From assembly GCF_013401555.1 (NCBI RefSeq), contig NZ_CP058552.1, positions 5,952,001-6,016,000 on the forward strand: a DNA stretch of 64,000 bases, read 5' to 3'. Shown piece by piece: positions 35,765 through 44,731 of the stretch. The stretch is from Paenibacillus sp. E222 (GTDB taxonomy: Bacteria; Bacillota; Bacilli; Paenibacillales; Paenibacillaceae). The notes under the pieces are model-generated. The model ran no database searches and was not told where the DNA came from. It was given only the letters and a program-made list of their open reading frames with translations. Numbering within the stretch: position 1 is the first letter of the stretch; each line of letters begins with the position of its first letter. Position numbers and translations under genes: made by a program.

Positions 35765-35837
35765 AATCCCCTCCAGCAGACAACGTTGCAAAACATCTTA
35801 TCGGATGTCTTATTACGTTGTCTTCTGTGAGGGGATT
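35765..35837 (-). terminator. Long hairpin terminator of the copper-protein gene
   Basis: AATCCCCTC pairs with GAGGGGATT at the base of a long stem that also pairs AGACAACG/CGTTGTCT and ACATC/GATGT. On the minus strand it ends in TTTTTT. It follows the four-helix protein gene by about 80 nt. The length (73 nt) is large for a simple terminator. Confidence 0.7.
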
Positions 35838-35919
35838 AGCCCGGCATCTTTGCAACTTATCCAGGCTTTTTATTTTCGGCTTTTTATTTTCAATTCAATT
35901 TAATTCAATGGAGTTATAT

Positions 35920-36255
35920 TTACGCAACTGCGGCCATCAGGCGGCAAGCCTCTGCACATTTGCGGCAAGCTTCTGCGCAAGCCTGGCAGTGATCATGTTG
36001 ATGTTTGCCACACTCAGCAGCACAAGCTTCACATGCTTTCACACACAGTTCGCAAATTTCGGCGATGAAATCACTTCCACGTGTCATGGCTTGAGCAGCA
36101 AAACTGCAGATTTCCGCACATTCCCGATCCAAACGAATGCAATCACGCAGCATTGCCAGATCATATTCTTTCAGACTCGATATGTAACATACGTTGCAAG
36201 CATTCATACACTCCAGGCAAGCATCGATACATTGCTGATATTGTTGTTGTGTCAT
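35920..36255 (-). CDS. Four-helix bundle copper-binding (Csp-like) protein
   Basis: 111 aa with 18 Cys placed at 3-4 residue intervals along four helices (C9, C13, C16, C20, C23, C39, C46, C50, C68 and so on to C104), plus a His-rich HQHDH turn. This matches the DUF326/Csp copper-storage family, whose members bind many Cu(I) ions in the core of the bundle. No signal peptide, so cytosolic (Csp3-like). AGG-rich site GGGAGG upstream. It lies next to a CobW-type metallochaperone. Confidence 0.85.
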   Translation of the reverse strand: MTQQQYQQCIDACLECMNACNVCYISSLKEYDLAMLRDCIRLDRECAEICSFAAQAMTRGSDFIAEICELCVKACEACAAECGKHQHDHCQACAEACRKCAEACRLMAAVA

Positions 36256-36319
36256 TTAAAGTTACCTCCCAGACTAAGTTTGCTATGCTTCTTAATACCC
36301 CGTCTGGAGGAACCTTGAA

Positions 36320-37474
36320 TCATTCAGCCTGATTTGCAGCCTCTAATTCCAGCAATTGGTTGCGAATGATCGACTGATCGAAGTGCTCACCTATAAACAC
36401 AGCTACGTTAGGCACATCCCCTTGAGGCGTGATTTTCATATAATCCGATTCCCGGTAAGCATATTGGAACCAGAACCGACTGGATGTATCGCTAAAAGAT
36501 AAAATCCCTTTTGCCCGGTACACGTCGCGAGGTAACTCAGCTATCAAACGCTCAAAAGCCTCACTGTTCACCGGCTCGGTGAAATAGTGCGTATACACCA
36601 TGACATGTTCATGCGAAGCATGGGGGTGGGCATGATTATGACTATCGTTGTGGTCATGAGGATGAGGATGATCATGGACATTTCCCTGAGAATGTTGATG
36701 TTCTTCGTGATCATGACCCACTTGCTCATGATGTACATGTCCATGATCGTGGCTGCATCCAAGCTCTGCACAAGCCTCGGAATGCACGTGATGTTCCTGC
36801 TCCGCGTGTTTACTCGTACCATCAACAGATTGATAGGCATGCACATTGTCTCCGCTGTGAAGCAGCACATCCATGTCGACTTCACACTTCACCGTAGGCA
36901 GTACCGGAGCGAAACCGTTCCAGCGTGCCAACAGGTCCTGCAGATCTGCTAACTGCTGCTCATTCACCCGATCCGTTTTGTTCAGGAGAAGTACAGACGC
37001 ACAGCGAATCTGTTCCTGCATCAGCTTGAAAGTTTGTCCCTTCTGCTCCTGGTACAGCCCTGACAGATGCGCGGCATCTACCACAGTGATCAGGCTTTTC
37101 AGCTCCAGTCGCATATAAAGTGATGTTTCCGTAACTGCATCCAGAATCTCCATCGGGTTTGCTGCTCCCGTTGCTTCGATGATAATGACATCAGGTGATT
37201 CCTCCTGCACAAGATCAGCAAGCTGCAGCCCCAAGTCACCGCGCACAGTACAGCAGATGCATCCGCCTAACATTTCCGTCATTGGTACCGAAGCATCCAC
37301 AATCTGACCATCCAGATTGACTTCACCCAATTCATTCATGACCACGGCGGGTCGGAGACCTTGCTGCTGCCAATGTTCAATCAGTTGAACAAGCAGTGTC
37401 GTTTTGCCACTGCCCAGGAAGCCTGACAATATATATACAGGTATGGATGATTCATTTGCTTTTAATTCACTCAT
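36320..37474 (-). CDS. CobW/COG0523 family metallochaperone GTPase with His-rich segment
   Basis: 384 aa. Walker A GFLGSGKTT near the N-terminus, the family CxCC metal site in GGCICCT, a GTPase NKTD motif, then a His/Asp/Glu-rich stretch of about 60 residues (from about 220 to 290) and a CobW C-terminal domain. Zn-delivering members of this group (ZagA/YciC-type) are Zur-regulated; the Zur site was not found by eye, so metal identity is inferred. AGAGGTG precedes the ATG. The opposite-strand gene in the next region is mogA-like, divergent, 170 bp away. Confidence 0.88.
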   Translation of the reverse strand: MSELKANESSIPVYILSGFLGSGKTTLLVQLIEHWQQQGLRPAVVMNELGEVNLDGQIVDASVPMTEMLGGCICCTVRGDLGLQLADLVQEESPDVIIIEATGAANPMEILDAVTETSLYMRLELKSLITVVDAAHLSGLYQEQKGQTFKLMQEQIRCASVLLLNKTDRVNEQQLADLQDLLARWNGFAPVLPTVKCEVDMDVLLHSGDNVHAYQSVDGTSKHAEQEHHVHSEACAELGCSHDHGHVHHEQVGHDHEEHQHSQGNVHDHPHPHDHNDSHNHAHPHASHEHVMVYTHYFTEPVNSEAFERLIAELPRDVYRAKGILSFSDTSSRFWFQYAYRESDYMKITPQGDVPNVAVFIGEHFDQSIIRNQLLELEAANQAE

Positions 37475-37643
37475 CGTTGTTCACCTCTCTATTTGTCCAA
37501 TGGAACTGGTCTATCTCTATCCTAGCGAGTGTACACTATCCTGCAATCTTTGCGCAATCCTGGCCTTCTATTTGCAGGTGCATTGCCTCATTCTACTGAA
37601 TGGTCTATGCTATGAGAACATGTTGATTGGAGGAGGATGTATG

Positions 37644-38162
37644 ATGACCAATTCAGTGGAACAACATCGTCAGGAAGCCCCTGACACGGTATCCTGTATG
37701 ATTGTTACCGTATCAGATACCCGCACCAAGGACACCGATACAAGCGGACAACTTATGCATAAGCTGCTGACTGATTCAGGCTACCAGATCGTCGAATATA
37801 TCATTACACCGGATGAAACTGAAACCATTCGAAGCATCCTGCAGGATGCAGCCGTTCGTGACGATATCGAAGCCGTGCTGCTTAGCGGTGGAACCGGAAT
37901 TGCACCCCGAGATACGACGTACGAGGCAGTGTCCTCACTACTCGACAAGGAGCTGCCGGGTTTTGGTGAGATCTTCCGCTTCCTCAGTTATACCGAGGAT
38001 ATCGGTTCTGCTGCCATTCTTAGCCGGGCCGTAGCCGGAACGATTGGGCGCACAGCCGTATTCTCCATGCCAGGCTCCAGGGGAGCTGTCAAGCTGGCAA
38101 TGGAAAAACTCATTTTGCCTGAACTGAGGCATGTCATGCGTGAAATATATAAACCCGTCTGA
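37644..38162 (+). CDS. MogA/MoaB-like molybdopterin-biosynthesis protein
   Basis: 172 aa of the MoCF_biosynth fold: 'VTVSDTRTKDTDTSG', 'LLSGGTGIAPRD' and 'FSMPGSRGAVKLAMEKLI' are conserved pieces. The enzyme adenylylates molybdopterin (MogA) or acts as MoaB. AGGAGG lies 7 nt before the chosen ATG; one codon earlier has spacing 4. A terminator follows at 38151-38180. No other molybdenum genes are in the window. Confidence 0.88.
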   Translation: MTNSVEQHRQEAPDTVSCMIVTVSDTRTKDTDTSGQLMHKLLTDSGYQIVEYIITPDETETIRSILQDAAVRDDIEAVLLSGGTGIAPRDTTYEAVSSLLDKELPGFGEIFRFLSYTEDIGSAAILSRAVAGTIGRTAVFSMPGSRGAVKLAMEKLILPELRHVMREIYKPV

Positions 38163-38180
38163 AAAATCAGACGGGTTTTT
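38151..38180 (+). terminator. Terminator of the mogA-like gene
   Basis: AAACCCGTCTGA / TCAGACGGGTTT perfect stem with AAAA loop and following T run. It also overlaps the last codons of the gene. Confidence 0.85.
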
Positions 38181-38203
38181 CGGAATTATTTTAGTGGAGT
38201 CCA

Positions 38204-38758
38204 TTACTTCAGTTGCTCAAGCACATGCTGGAATACCTGCATAACATCTTCTTCATAATCGTCCTTTTCTCCACCTGAAGCCGTATAGACCAGTGACACG
38301 TAGTCTTTGCTGCGAATCGTTGTTTTGCCAAGTACATTTTCCATCACAGCCTCATCGCCATCATTGCCGTACATTTCGTTCATCCGGGCTACTCGTGTGT
38401 GGACATCACTGAAAACGTGGACCTTTACAATATGTCTGCCACTTCCATTGAGCAGGTACATATAAGAGATTCCGTCCTCACCATCATCAGCGGACATATT
38501 ATTCATCAACTTTATGCCTTTTGCAGCAAAAGCTTCATCCAGCTCCTGAATTAATGGACCGTTTAACCCGTGACCTTGACTCTTTGCCCGAACATTTCCT
38601 TCATCCGTCGCTTGTCGGGTATATATTTTCCGTTCCTGCTCCACATTTGATGCTGAACACGCTACTACCGATATTGTACATAGCACCACGACCATACTGA
38701 CCAAGACAGACTTCACACGTCCAGATCTATGATGCAATCCTTTTCCGTTAACACGCAT
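38204..38758 (-). CDS. Putative lipoprotein of unknown function
   Basis: 184 aa. N-terminal Arg/Lys then hydrophobic segment ending VVAC, a lipobox, so likely lipid-anchored at Cys about position 34. The remainder is hydrophilic with a conserved-looking 'LIQELDEAFAAKGIKL' and no recognised domain. The ATG at 38758 is chosen over one 6 nt earlier because AAGGAAGG sits 6 nt upstream. It faces the mogA-like gene tail to tail. Confidence 0.75.
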   Translation of the reverse strand: MRVNGKGLHHRSGRVKSVLVSMVVVLCTISVVACSASNVEQERKIYTRQATDEGNVRAKSQGHGLNGPLIQELDEAFAAKGIKLMNNMSADDGEDGISYMYLLNGSGRHIVKVHVFSDVHTRVARMNEMYGNDGDEAVMENVLGKTTIRSKDYVSLVYTASGGEKDDYEEDVMQVFQHVLEQLK

Positions 38759-38832
38759 ACTCATCCTTCCTTTCCCGCCACATGCACGGTGACGCTCTCA
38801 GGTAGAGTTAGCATGTCTAGGAGAAAAGAATC

Positions 38833-39852
38833 TTATTCGGCAGGCGTATCTGACATCGTATTCACTACAGTACGACCTACAGCACCGCCTTTGAGAATTG
38901 TTTCCAGTGTCTGAGGCAGCTGTGCCCATGAGATTTCCTGAATCCCCAGCTCCAGCGCCCGATCCGGCTTCCATTCTCCGCCAAGCAGCTTCCATATCCG
39001 TTCCCGCCGTTCCATCGGGCAATAGACTGAATCAATCCCAATCAATTGAATCCCCCGCAAAATAAACGGAAATACGGTGGACTCGAACGCAGTCCCTCCG
39101 GTTAAGCCTGATACGGCGACAGCGCCTCCGTATTGAATTTGTTTCAGACGCTCGGCTAGTGCCGGACCTGCTGCCGGATCAATAACACCTGCCCAGAGCT
39201 GTTTGCCCATTGCTCCTTTGGCTGGCGCATCCGCTTCTTCGCGTGAAATGACATGTGAGGCACCCAGATTCCGAAGCAGCTGCTCCTGTTGATCTTTTTT
39301 GCCTGTACTTGCAGTCACTTCAAATCCCAGCTTCGCCAAAATAGCTACCGCCATACTGCCTACTCCTCCGGTTGCTCCGGTCACCAGAATATTTCCCATC
39401 TCCGGAGTCACCCCAGCCCGCAACAACGTATCTACGGAAAGTGCTGCCGTGAACCCTGCCGTCCCTATCGCCATCGCTTCCTTCTCACTGAGTCCATGCG
39501 GCAGAGGAACAAGCCATTCGCTGCGCAGACGCGCATATTGACTATAGCCTCCAAAATGAGACACGCCTGGCTCGAAACCTGTGCTGATCACCCGATCACC
39601 CGGTGCAAACCGGCCGCTCACGGATTCCTCAACAATCCCTGCGAGATCAATTCCCGGTACGATCGGATATTCGCGAACCACACCACCTTTCTCAGTTGTG
39701 GCAAGTCCATCTTTAAAATTGACGCTTGAGTATTGAACCTGAAGGGTTACGTCACCATTAGGCAAGTCCTCTTTTGTCAGCTGCTCCATAGCAGCCTTCA
39801 CGCCACCCTGTTCTTCTTTACGCACGACATAGGCAGGAAAAGTATTTTTCAT
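38833..39852 (-). CDS. YhdH/AcuI-family NADPH-dependent oxidoreductase
   Basis: 339 aa medium-chain dehydrogenase without the zinc ligands. The nucleotide loop TGATGGVGS and the 'YSSVNFKDGLA' substrate loop match the YhdH/YhfP and acrylyl-CoA reductase (AcuI) group. It reduces an alpha,beta-unsaturated compound; the natural substrate is unproved. AAGGAG precedes the ATG. Confidence 0.88.
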   Translation of the reverse strand: MKNTFPAYVVRKEEQGGVKAAMEQLTKEDLPNGDVTLQVQYSSVNFKDGLATTEKGGVVREYPIVPGIDLAGIVEESVSGRFAPGDRVISTGFEPGVSHFGGYSQYARLRSEWLVPLPHGLSEKEAMAIGTAGFTAALSVDTLLRAGVTPEMGNILVTGATGGVGSMAVAILAKLGFEVTASTGKKDQQEQLLRNLGASHVISREEADAPAKGAMGKQLWAGVIDPAAGPALAERLKQIQYGGAVAVSGLTGGTAFESTVFPFILRGIQLIGIDSVYCPMERRERIWKLLGGEWKPDRALELGIQEISWAQLPQTLETILKGGAVGRTVVNTMSDTPAE

Positions 39853-39952
39853 TCGTTATCCTCTCCTTAATTAAAATTTACATATTTTTCTATTAATATC
39901 ATGAATTGTTCGCCTTCAGATTAAACAAGTATAAGTGCGGCCTCCGCCTAAC

Positions 39953-40600
39953 TCAATCTCTCCGGCTTGTCATTAAATAAATGAGCGGGCCTATCAATGG
40001 GATCAATCCTGAAACGGCCCACCCACGAGAACGACGATTGTCAGAAGCATCCCTAAACAATTCGATCACGGAAAGCAAAGTCAGGATGACGAAATCAATC
40101 GTCATAATATGTACAAAGGAAGAATCCATGAACGCTTCCATGTATACATCAGGATGGCCTTGAGTCACTGCATAGTAGCCTGTGCCCAATGTAAGCAGCA
40201 AGAGAATGACATGGGTCAGCTTATTGGCGGCTACACGTTCGATCCCCGATTCACGCTGATTTCCAAATGAGAGGTGTTCGTACCCCGAACCTCTGCGGGT
40301 TTGTGAGGACCACGCAAAATAAGGCAGCAGCGCAAAGGCTCCCAATCCAAAAGACAGCAACACAAAAGGCCACGCCGGTACATGAGATCCTCTCCCTTTC
40401 CCTGAACTCCTTAACAGCAGACAAGCAAAAATAGCCGGATAAATTCCAAGCCACGAAAATACGGTTAGTAGCCAGGGTTCCTTGCTTTGCAATGTAACCA
40501 GTTCTTTAAACACAGGGTCACTCCCGAGAGGCTGCCCAGATACCCAAAACCAGACATACGCAATGAAGGCCACCCAGATCAGTGCCAAAATCCATCTCAT
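39953..40600 (-). CDS. Integral membrane protein of unknown function
   Basis: 215 aa with about five hydrophobic helices starting MRWILALIWVAF; AGGAGGTG sits directly upstream of ATG 40600. The much longer open frame upstream is not translated on this evidence. The C-terminus has 'GWAVSGLIPLIGPLIYLM' which resembles DUF2834-like proteins, but I would not assign it. Confidence 0.7.
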   Translation of the reverse strand: MRWILALIWVAFIAYVWFWVSGQPLGSDPVFKELVTLQSKEPWLLTVFSWLGIYPAIFACLLLRSSGKGRGSHVPAWPFVLLSFGLGAFALLPYFAWSSQTRRGSGYEHLSFGNQRESGIERVAANKLTHVILLLLTLGTGYYAVTQGHPDVYMEAFMDSSFVHIMTIDFVILTLLSVIELFRDASDNRRSRGWAVSGLIPLIGPLIYLMTSRRD

Positions 40601-40851
40601 GGTTGCACCTCCTCTTTCATTCATCCCCGGCCAATGCGCAGTTGAAACAGCCACAGAAACGGATCCTGTCGAAAGGCAAGCTCGGAAAGATGCAGCATTT
40701 GACGTCTCCTGCGCTTTCCCGAGAAATAATTGCTTCATTTGGCTTGTGATCTGCGTACGTTGAAGATATAGTATACCGCAGTTTATGGACGGTCTGTCCA
40801 TGATGTTGCACACACCATCCGTCGTTTTTTGAACACAATGCAAGAAGAGCA
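40601..40851. other. Leader or intergenic region upstream of the membrane protein, with a hairpin
   Basis: About 250 bp with no gene. On the minus strand CTCGGGAAAG (40714-40723) pairs with CTTTCCGAG (40681-40689) around a 24 nt loop that itself contains GCAG/CTGC. A structured 5' leader is possible; it matches no riboswitch class I know. Confidence 0.3.
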
Positions 40852-40856
40852 AAAAA

Positions 40857-40888
40857 GCATAACCCGGTCTACTTCCTCCCGGTTATGC
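40857..40888 (-). terminator. Terminator of pncB
   Basis: GCATAACC..GG stem paired with CCGGTTATGC and followed by TTTTTT on the minus strand, 14 nt after the pncB stop. Confidence 0.85.
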
Positions 40889-40901
40889 CCCTTTATTTGA
40901 T

Positions 40902-42356
40902 TTATTCTTCGGTGAATTGCACGTGCTCAGCAATGAGCTTCTGCTTCATATTCCAGGCCGCAGGGCTGATATTTACGCGGTAAATCTCAGGATTGAGTTT
41001 ACGCAGATATTCCGGCCAGAATAGATCCATCTGCTCGCGGTGATAACTGCGAATCTCATCCAGGGTAGGCAGTTCATACACTTTGCGCCCATTCACAAAG
41101 ATCGGTTCCAGCATGTTCACTGCTTCGTAGCGGGTTACCGTCTTTTTCAGATAAGGGTGTAGCGGGTTGAACAGCTTGAGCGGTCCGCCCTGTAGCGGCT
41201 GCTCTTCATCTGGATAGCAGATATAATCTGCAATCGCCTTGCCATGTTTCGGATCAATGATCCGGAAAACTTCTTTTTTACCTGGTGTGGAGACTTTTTC
41301 GGGATTGGCCGAAATTTTGATCGTAGGCAGCATGGCGCCGTCCACTTCACGCTCCACCAATTTGTACACGCCACCCAAAGAAGGCTGGTCGGAAGCGGTA
41401 ATTAGCTGTGTACCCACTCCCCATGTATCAATGCGAGCTCCTTGCGCCTTAAGGTTGAAAATCGTATTTTCATCCAAGTCGTTGGAAGCTACAATCTTCA
41501 CGTAATCCAGTCCGGCGTCATCCAGCATCTGCCGAGCTTGAATAGATAGATACGCAAGGTCCCCGCTATCCAGACGAATGGCGTTCATCTTTTTGCCTTG
41601 GCTCTCCAGCTTCTTGGCGGTCTTGATTGCATGAGGAACACCACTGTTCAATGTATCAAAGGTGTCCACCAGCAGCGTCACTTGATCTGGCAGCACTTTA
41701 GCATAGACGTCAAACGCCTCCTGCTCACTCATAAAACTCTGCACCCATGAATGGGCATGTGTCCCTGCTGTCGGAATTCCGAAGCGCTCTCCTGCCAGCA
41801 TATTCGACGTTGCATGGAATCCTGCCACATACGAGGCACGAGCCCCCCAAATGGCCGCATCCGCTTCCTGTGCACGTCGTGTTCCGAATTCGAGCAGAGT
41901 ATCTTGACTTGCTACCTGTTTTATCCGGGAAGCTTTCGTTGCAATTAACGTCTGATAATTCATGAAGTTAAGTATCGCCGTCTCCACCAGTTGTGTCTCC
42001 ATAATGGAGCCTTCTACCCGAATGAGCGGTTCATCAGGGAAAACAAGCGCCCCTTCCTTCATGGAATGAATCGTTCCCTGAAATGAAAACTGGAGCAACT
42101 CTTCCAGAAAGACCGGATCGTAATTTTCCTCTTGTTTGGATAAATATTTGATGTCCTCCATCGTAAACCGAAGCTGGCTGATATAATTCACAATACGTTC
42201 CAATCCGGCAAATACGGCATATCCGTTGCCAAAGGGAAGCTTGCGGAAATAGGCTTCAAATACCGCTTTCCGTTTGTGAGTTCCATTCACCCAATGGGCA
42301 TACATCATATTGATTTGATATTTATCCGTATGTAAAGCCAGGCTAGTCGTCTGCAT
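40902..42356 (-). CDS. pncB: Nicotinate phosphoribosyltransferase
   Basis: 484 aa, full length. Conserved 'TDKYQINMMYAHW', the autophosphorylation-type loop region 'GIPTAGTHAHSWV' and the PRPP-contact 'RLDSGDLAYLS' identify the enzyme. It makes nicotinate mononucleotide from nicotinate and PRPP for NAD salvage. ATG 42356 has GAGAGG 9 nt upstream. It lies 205 bp after pncA on the same strand. Confidence 0.93.
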   Translation of the reverse strand: MQTTSLALHTDKYQINMMYAHWVNGTHKRKAVFEAYFRKLPFGNGYAVFAGLERIVNYISQLRFTMEDIKYLSKQEENYDPVFLEELLQFSFQGTIHSMKEGALVFPDEPLIRVEGSIMETQLVETAILNFMNYQTLIATKASRIKQVASQDTLLEFGTRRAQEADAAIWGARASYVAGFHATSNMLAGERFGIPTAGTHAHSWVQSFMSEQEAFDVYAKVLPDQVTLLVDTFDTLNSGVPHAIKTAKKLESQGKKMNAIRLDSGDLAYLSIQARQMLDDAGLDYVKIVASNDLDENTIFNLKAQGARIDTWGVGTQLITASDQPSLGGVYKLVEREVDGAMLPTIKISANPEKVSTPGKKEVFRIIDPKHGKAIADYICYPDEEQPLQGGPLKLFNPLHPYLKKTVTRYEAVNMLEPIFVNGRKVYELPTLDEIRSYHREQMDLFWPEYLRKLNPEIYRVNISPAAWNMKQKLIAEHVQFTEE

Positions 42357-42561
42357 TTGTCTCATCCTCTCTGACTTCCGCTTGTGCCGGCAGGTCCAGC
42401 CTGCAGACACGGGTCAACATGTGGAGACTCATTGCTCATGATTCATGATTCTGGTTACGTATCATTGCATAAGTCTCCGGTTTATTCCTATTCACCATAT
42501 TCCCCAGCAACATAACACTTGTTCAACCAACAGAATATGATGGATATGATCACAAGTTTGT

Positions 42562-43131
42562 TTACAGGTTCAAGCCTGCGAGAACGGTATCGCTCGCTTT
42601 GACCACTTGGGCCCCAAGGCTGGAACGAAAATGTCCAAGCGCCCAATCATGTCCCGCTGGATTGAAGCTCGCTACGGCGTCTTCATATACCGTTATGTGA
42701 AAACCTTTATTATAAGCATCCACTGCCGTGTGCAGTACGCAAATATCCGTACATACACCGATCAGTGCAATGTCTGTTATTCCACGTTCACGCAGCCGCA
42801 GCTCCAGATCTGTACCGCAGAATGCGCTGTATCTTGTTTTATCCACCCAACGAATCTGGGATTCCCGTTCTTCCATAACCTGGGCGAGACGACCATATAG
42901 CTGTCTTCCTTCTGTACCTCTGATGTTATGGGGCGGAAAAAGGGCCGTTTCCGGATGGTAAGGATCATTCTCTTCATGCAAATCCACAGCCATAACAACC
43001 TCATGCTTGTTATTGCAATAAGCCTCCGTTATCGCTGCAATCGTCTCCTCAATCTCCACAGCAGGCTGGCCTACAGGCAACGAACCTGTCACAAAATCAC
43101 GTGTAAAATCGATTACAATCAGTGCTTTCAT
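42562..43131 (-). CDS. pncA: Nicotinamidase (isochorismatase-like cysteine hydrolase)
   Basis: 189 aa. Catalytic triad residues visible: Asp8 in 'VIDFTRDF', Lys in 'WVDKTRYS' and Cys in 'GVCTDICVLHT'; HxH-type metal ligands appear in 'DLHEENDPYH'. It deamidates nicotinamide to nicotinate, feeding PncB. ATG 43131 with AGGGAG 8 nt upstream is chosen over a longer frame. It sits between nrtR and pncB. Confidence 0.9.
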   Translation of the reverse strand: MKALIVIDFTRDFVTGSLPVGQPAVEIEETIAAITEAYCNNKHEVVMAVDLHEENDPYHPETALFPPHNIRGTEGRQLYGRLAQVMEERESQIRWVDKTRYSAFCGTDLELRLRERGITDIALIGVCTDICVLHTAVDAYNKGFHITVYEDAVASFNPAGHDWALGHFRSSLGAQVVKASDTVLAGLNL

Positions 43132-43195
43132 CGTCCACACTCCCTTTTTGAGAATAGGTTGATCCTGATTCAATCCATCATGATTCGCTTGCGAA

Positions 43196-43999
43196 TTAAG
43201 TATAGATGGAAAGGCGAGGTACAAGCTCGGTAAAACGGTATAACTGCGCCGGACGCTGTGAATATTGATTGGAGCTTAGCAGGTTGCCCTCCTCATCCCG
43301 AACCTCTTCCACAATGCCTTTGCGACTACGTGTTGAAGTGATCTTCCGAATGAAATTCGGTTCCTCAAAGTCAGGTACAACACTCTGAATCACTTGGTAT
43401 AACTCGCTTAGTGTAAAATCACGAGGCAGGAACTGTCGTGCAATCGTCGTTTCCAGCATTTGCTGCTGAATACGCCGGTATGCATCTTCTATAATCGTGC
43501 GGTGATCAAAGGCGAGCTCGAGCTCCTGCAAAGCTTCCTGAATCGTAAACAACCCAACATCCTCAGCATCATCCGCCGCCTGACGGTGTTCCAGCATCCA
43601 TTCCTCTACCAGTGCAAAAAACGCATGGGAGATAATCCATCCTCTGGGGTCACGCCCGGGCTGACTATATACATTCAAATACTCCAGATGTCCGCCGTCC
43701 ACACCTGTCTCTTCCATCAACTCGCGCTTTGCAGCACCATAGATGGATTCATTTTCTTGACAAAATCCACCGGGCAACGCCCATCTTCCCGCAAAAGGCC
43801 ATCCTTTGCGCTTAATCAGCATGACCTTCAACTCCCGGATGGGGAGTGTCTTGGTTACTGTCTTACGCTCCCGCTTGGTCAAGGTGAACATGACGATATC
43901 CGCGGGAACACCATCGGGTGTACGATATTTCTTGGAACTATAGGCACGTGCTGCCTGTTCATCGCTTTCAGCATTGAATTGTTCGTAGTTTTCGCTCAT
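43196..43999 (-). CDS. nrtR: NrtR-type regulator: Nudix domain fused to winged helix
   Basis: 267 aa. An N-terminal Nudix domain (about 40-180) with an intact Nudix box (G-x5-E-x7-REL-x-EE-x-G), and a C-terminal winged-helix region (about 190-260). This order is that of the NrtR repressors of NAD synthesis, which sense ADP-ribose. Many NrtR proteins have a decayed Nudix box; this one does not. The start at 43999 is chosen over a GTG 9 nt before. The gene heads the nrtR-pncA-pncB set. Confidence 0.85.
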   Translation of the reverse strand: MSENYEQFNAESDEQAARAYSSKKYRTPDGVPADIVMFTLTKRERKTVTKTLPIRELKVMLIKRKGWPFAGRWALPGGFCQENESIYGAAKRELMEETGVDGGHLEYLNVYSQPGRDPRGWIISHAFFALVEEWMLEHRQAADDAEDVGLFTIQEALQELELAFDHRTIIEDAYRRIQQQMLETTIARQFLPRDFTLSELYQVIQSVVPDFEEPNFIRKITSTRSRKGIVEEVRDEEGNLLSSNQYSQRPAQLYRFTELVPRLSIYT

Positions 44000-44033
44000 G
44001 GGCACCACCGACTATTCTCATTTTGATATTTTC

Positions 44034-44046
44034 ATTATGACATAAT
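44034..44046. promoter_or_regulatory. Candidate NrtR operator
   Basis: ATTATG-A-CATAAT, perfectly symmetric about one base, overlaps the -10 of the nrtR promoter, as expected for autorepression. Confidence 0.5.
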
Positions 44047-44067
44047 AATATCTTTTGTCAACCTTGG
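44041..44067 (-). promoter_or_regulatory. Promoter of nrtR
   Basis: Minus-strand TTGACA followed by 16 bp and CATAAT. The -10 overlaps a 13 bp palindrome. Confidence 0.6.
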
Positions 44068-44483
44068 GATTCCGTGTTTTGCGTTTTTACTCGCGCTATA
44101 CGGAATGTCGCCGTTGCCATACATCCCAGCGTTCCTGATGCATCACGGACCTCAGATTGTGCCGTCACACTACGCCCCGCTTGATGCAGGATCGTTGATG
44201 TCACGATTAATTCCCCTAGTTTCATGGGTGCCAAGAAATGCACATTCAGATTGGTCGTCACACAACTGTCTACTGCCATTGCGGCAGTAGCTACCATGCC
44301 CATCGCCTGATCCATCAGGGATGTCAGCACACCACCATGAATTATTCCCATGGAGTTGGTGTGGTGTTCGCCCGCTGTTAGCGCGATCTGAACTTCTTTT
44401 CCGTCCCCTTTAATAAACCGACAACCGAGAAAGCCCCAAAATCTTCCGTTTCCTTCTTCAACCATTTTGTCCAAAATACCCAT
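44058..44483 (-). CDS. PaaI-like hotdog-fold thioesterase
   Basis: 141 aa. 'MGIIHGGVLTSLMDQAMG' with the HGG motif is the hotdog active-site segment of the PaaI/4HBT family. It hydrolyses acyl-CoA or arylacyl-CoA thioesters; the substrate is unknown. AAAGGGG precedes the ATG. The 3' end of the gene overlaps the nrtR promoter. Confidence 0.87.
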   Translation of the reverse strand: MGILDKMVEEGNGRFWGFLGCRFIKGDGKEVQIALTAGEHHTNSMGIIHGGVLTSLMDQAMGMVATAAMAVDSCVTTNLNVHFLAPMKLGELIVTSTILHQAGRSVTAQSEVRDASGTLGCMATATFRIARVKTQNTESQG

Positions 44484-44696
44484 TATTGAATTCCCCTTTA
44501 TTGCACTTTAAGTATAAAGCCCATGATGTATGTTGTTGATGATGATTTCCCAGCATTGGTTCTTTTCATAGTTGATCTAAAGTGCTTCGTCATTATATTA
44601 AGCCTGCTCCTACGGAACAGGTCTTATCCAGTGAAGTTGTCTTGATCAGGCCACCACACAAAATAACCCCACCACGTGGAGTCTGAGATGATCAAA

Positions 44697-44722
44697 AAAG
44701 GCGCGGACTGCGTCCGCACCCT
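44697..44722 (-). terminator. Terminator of ricA
   Basis: GGTGCGGAC..GTCCGCGCC stem (44700-44720) with TTTTTT on the minus strand. Confidence 0.8.
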
Positions 44723-44731
44723 TCCGTTCAA

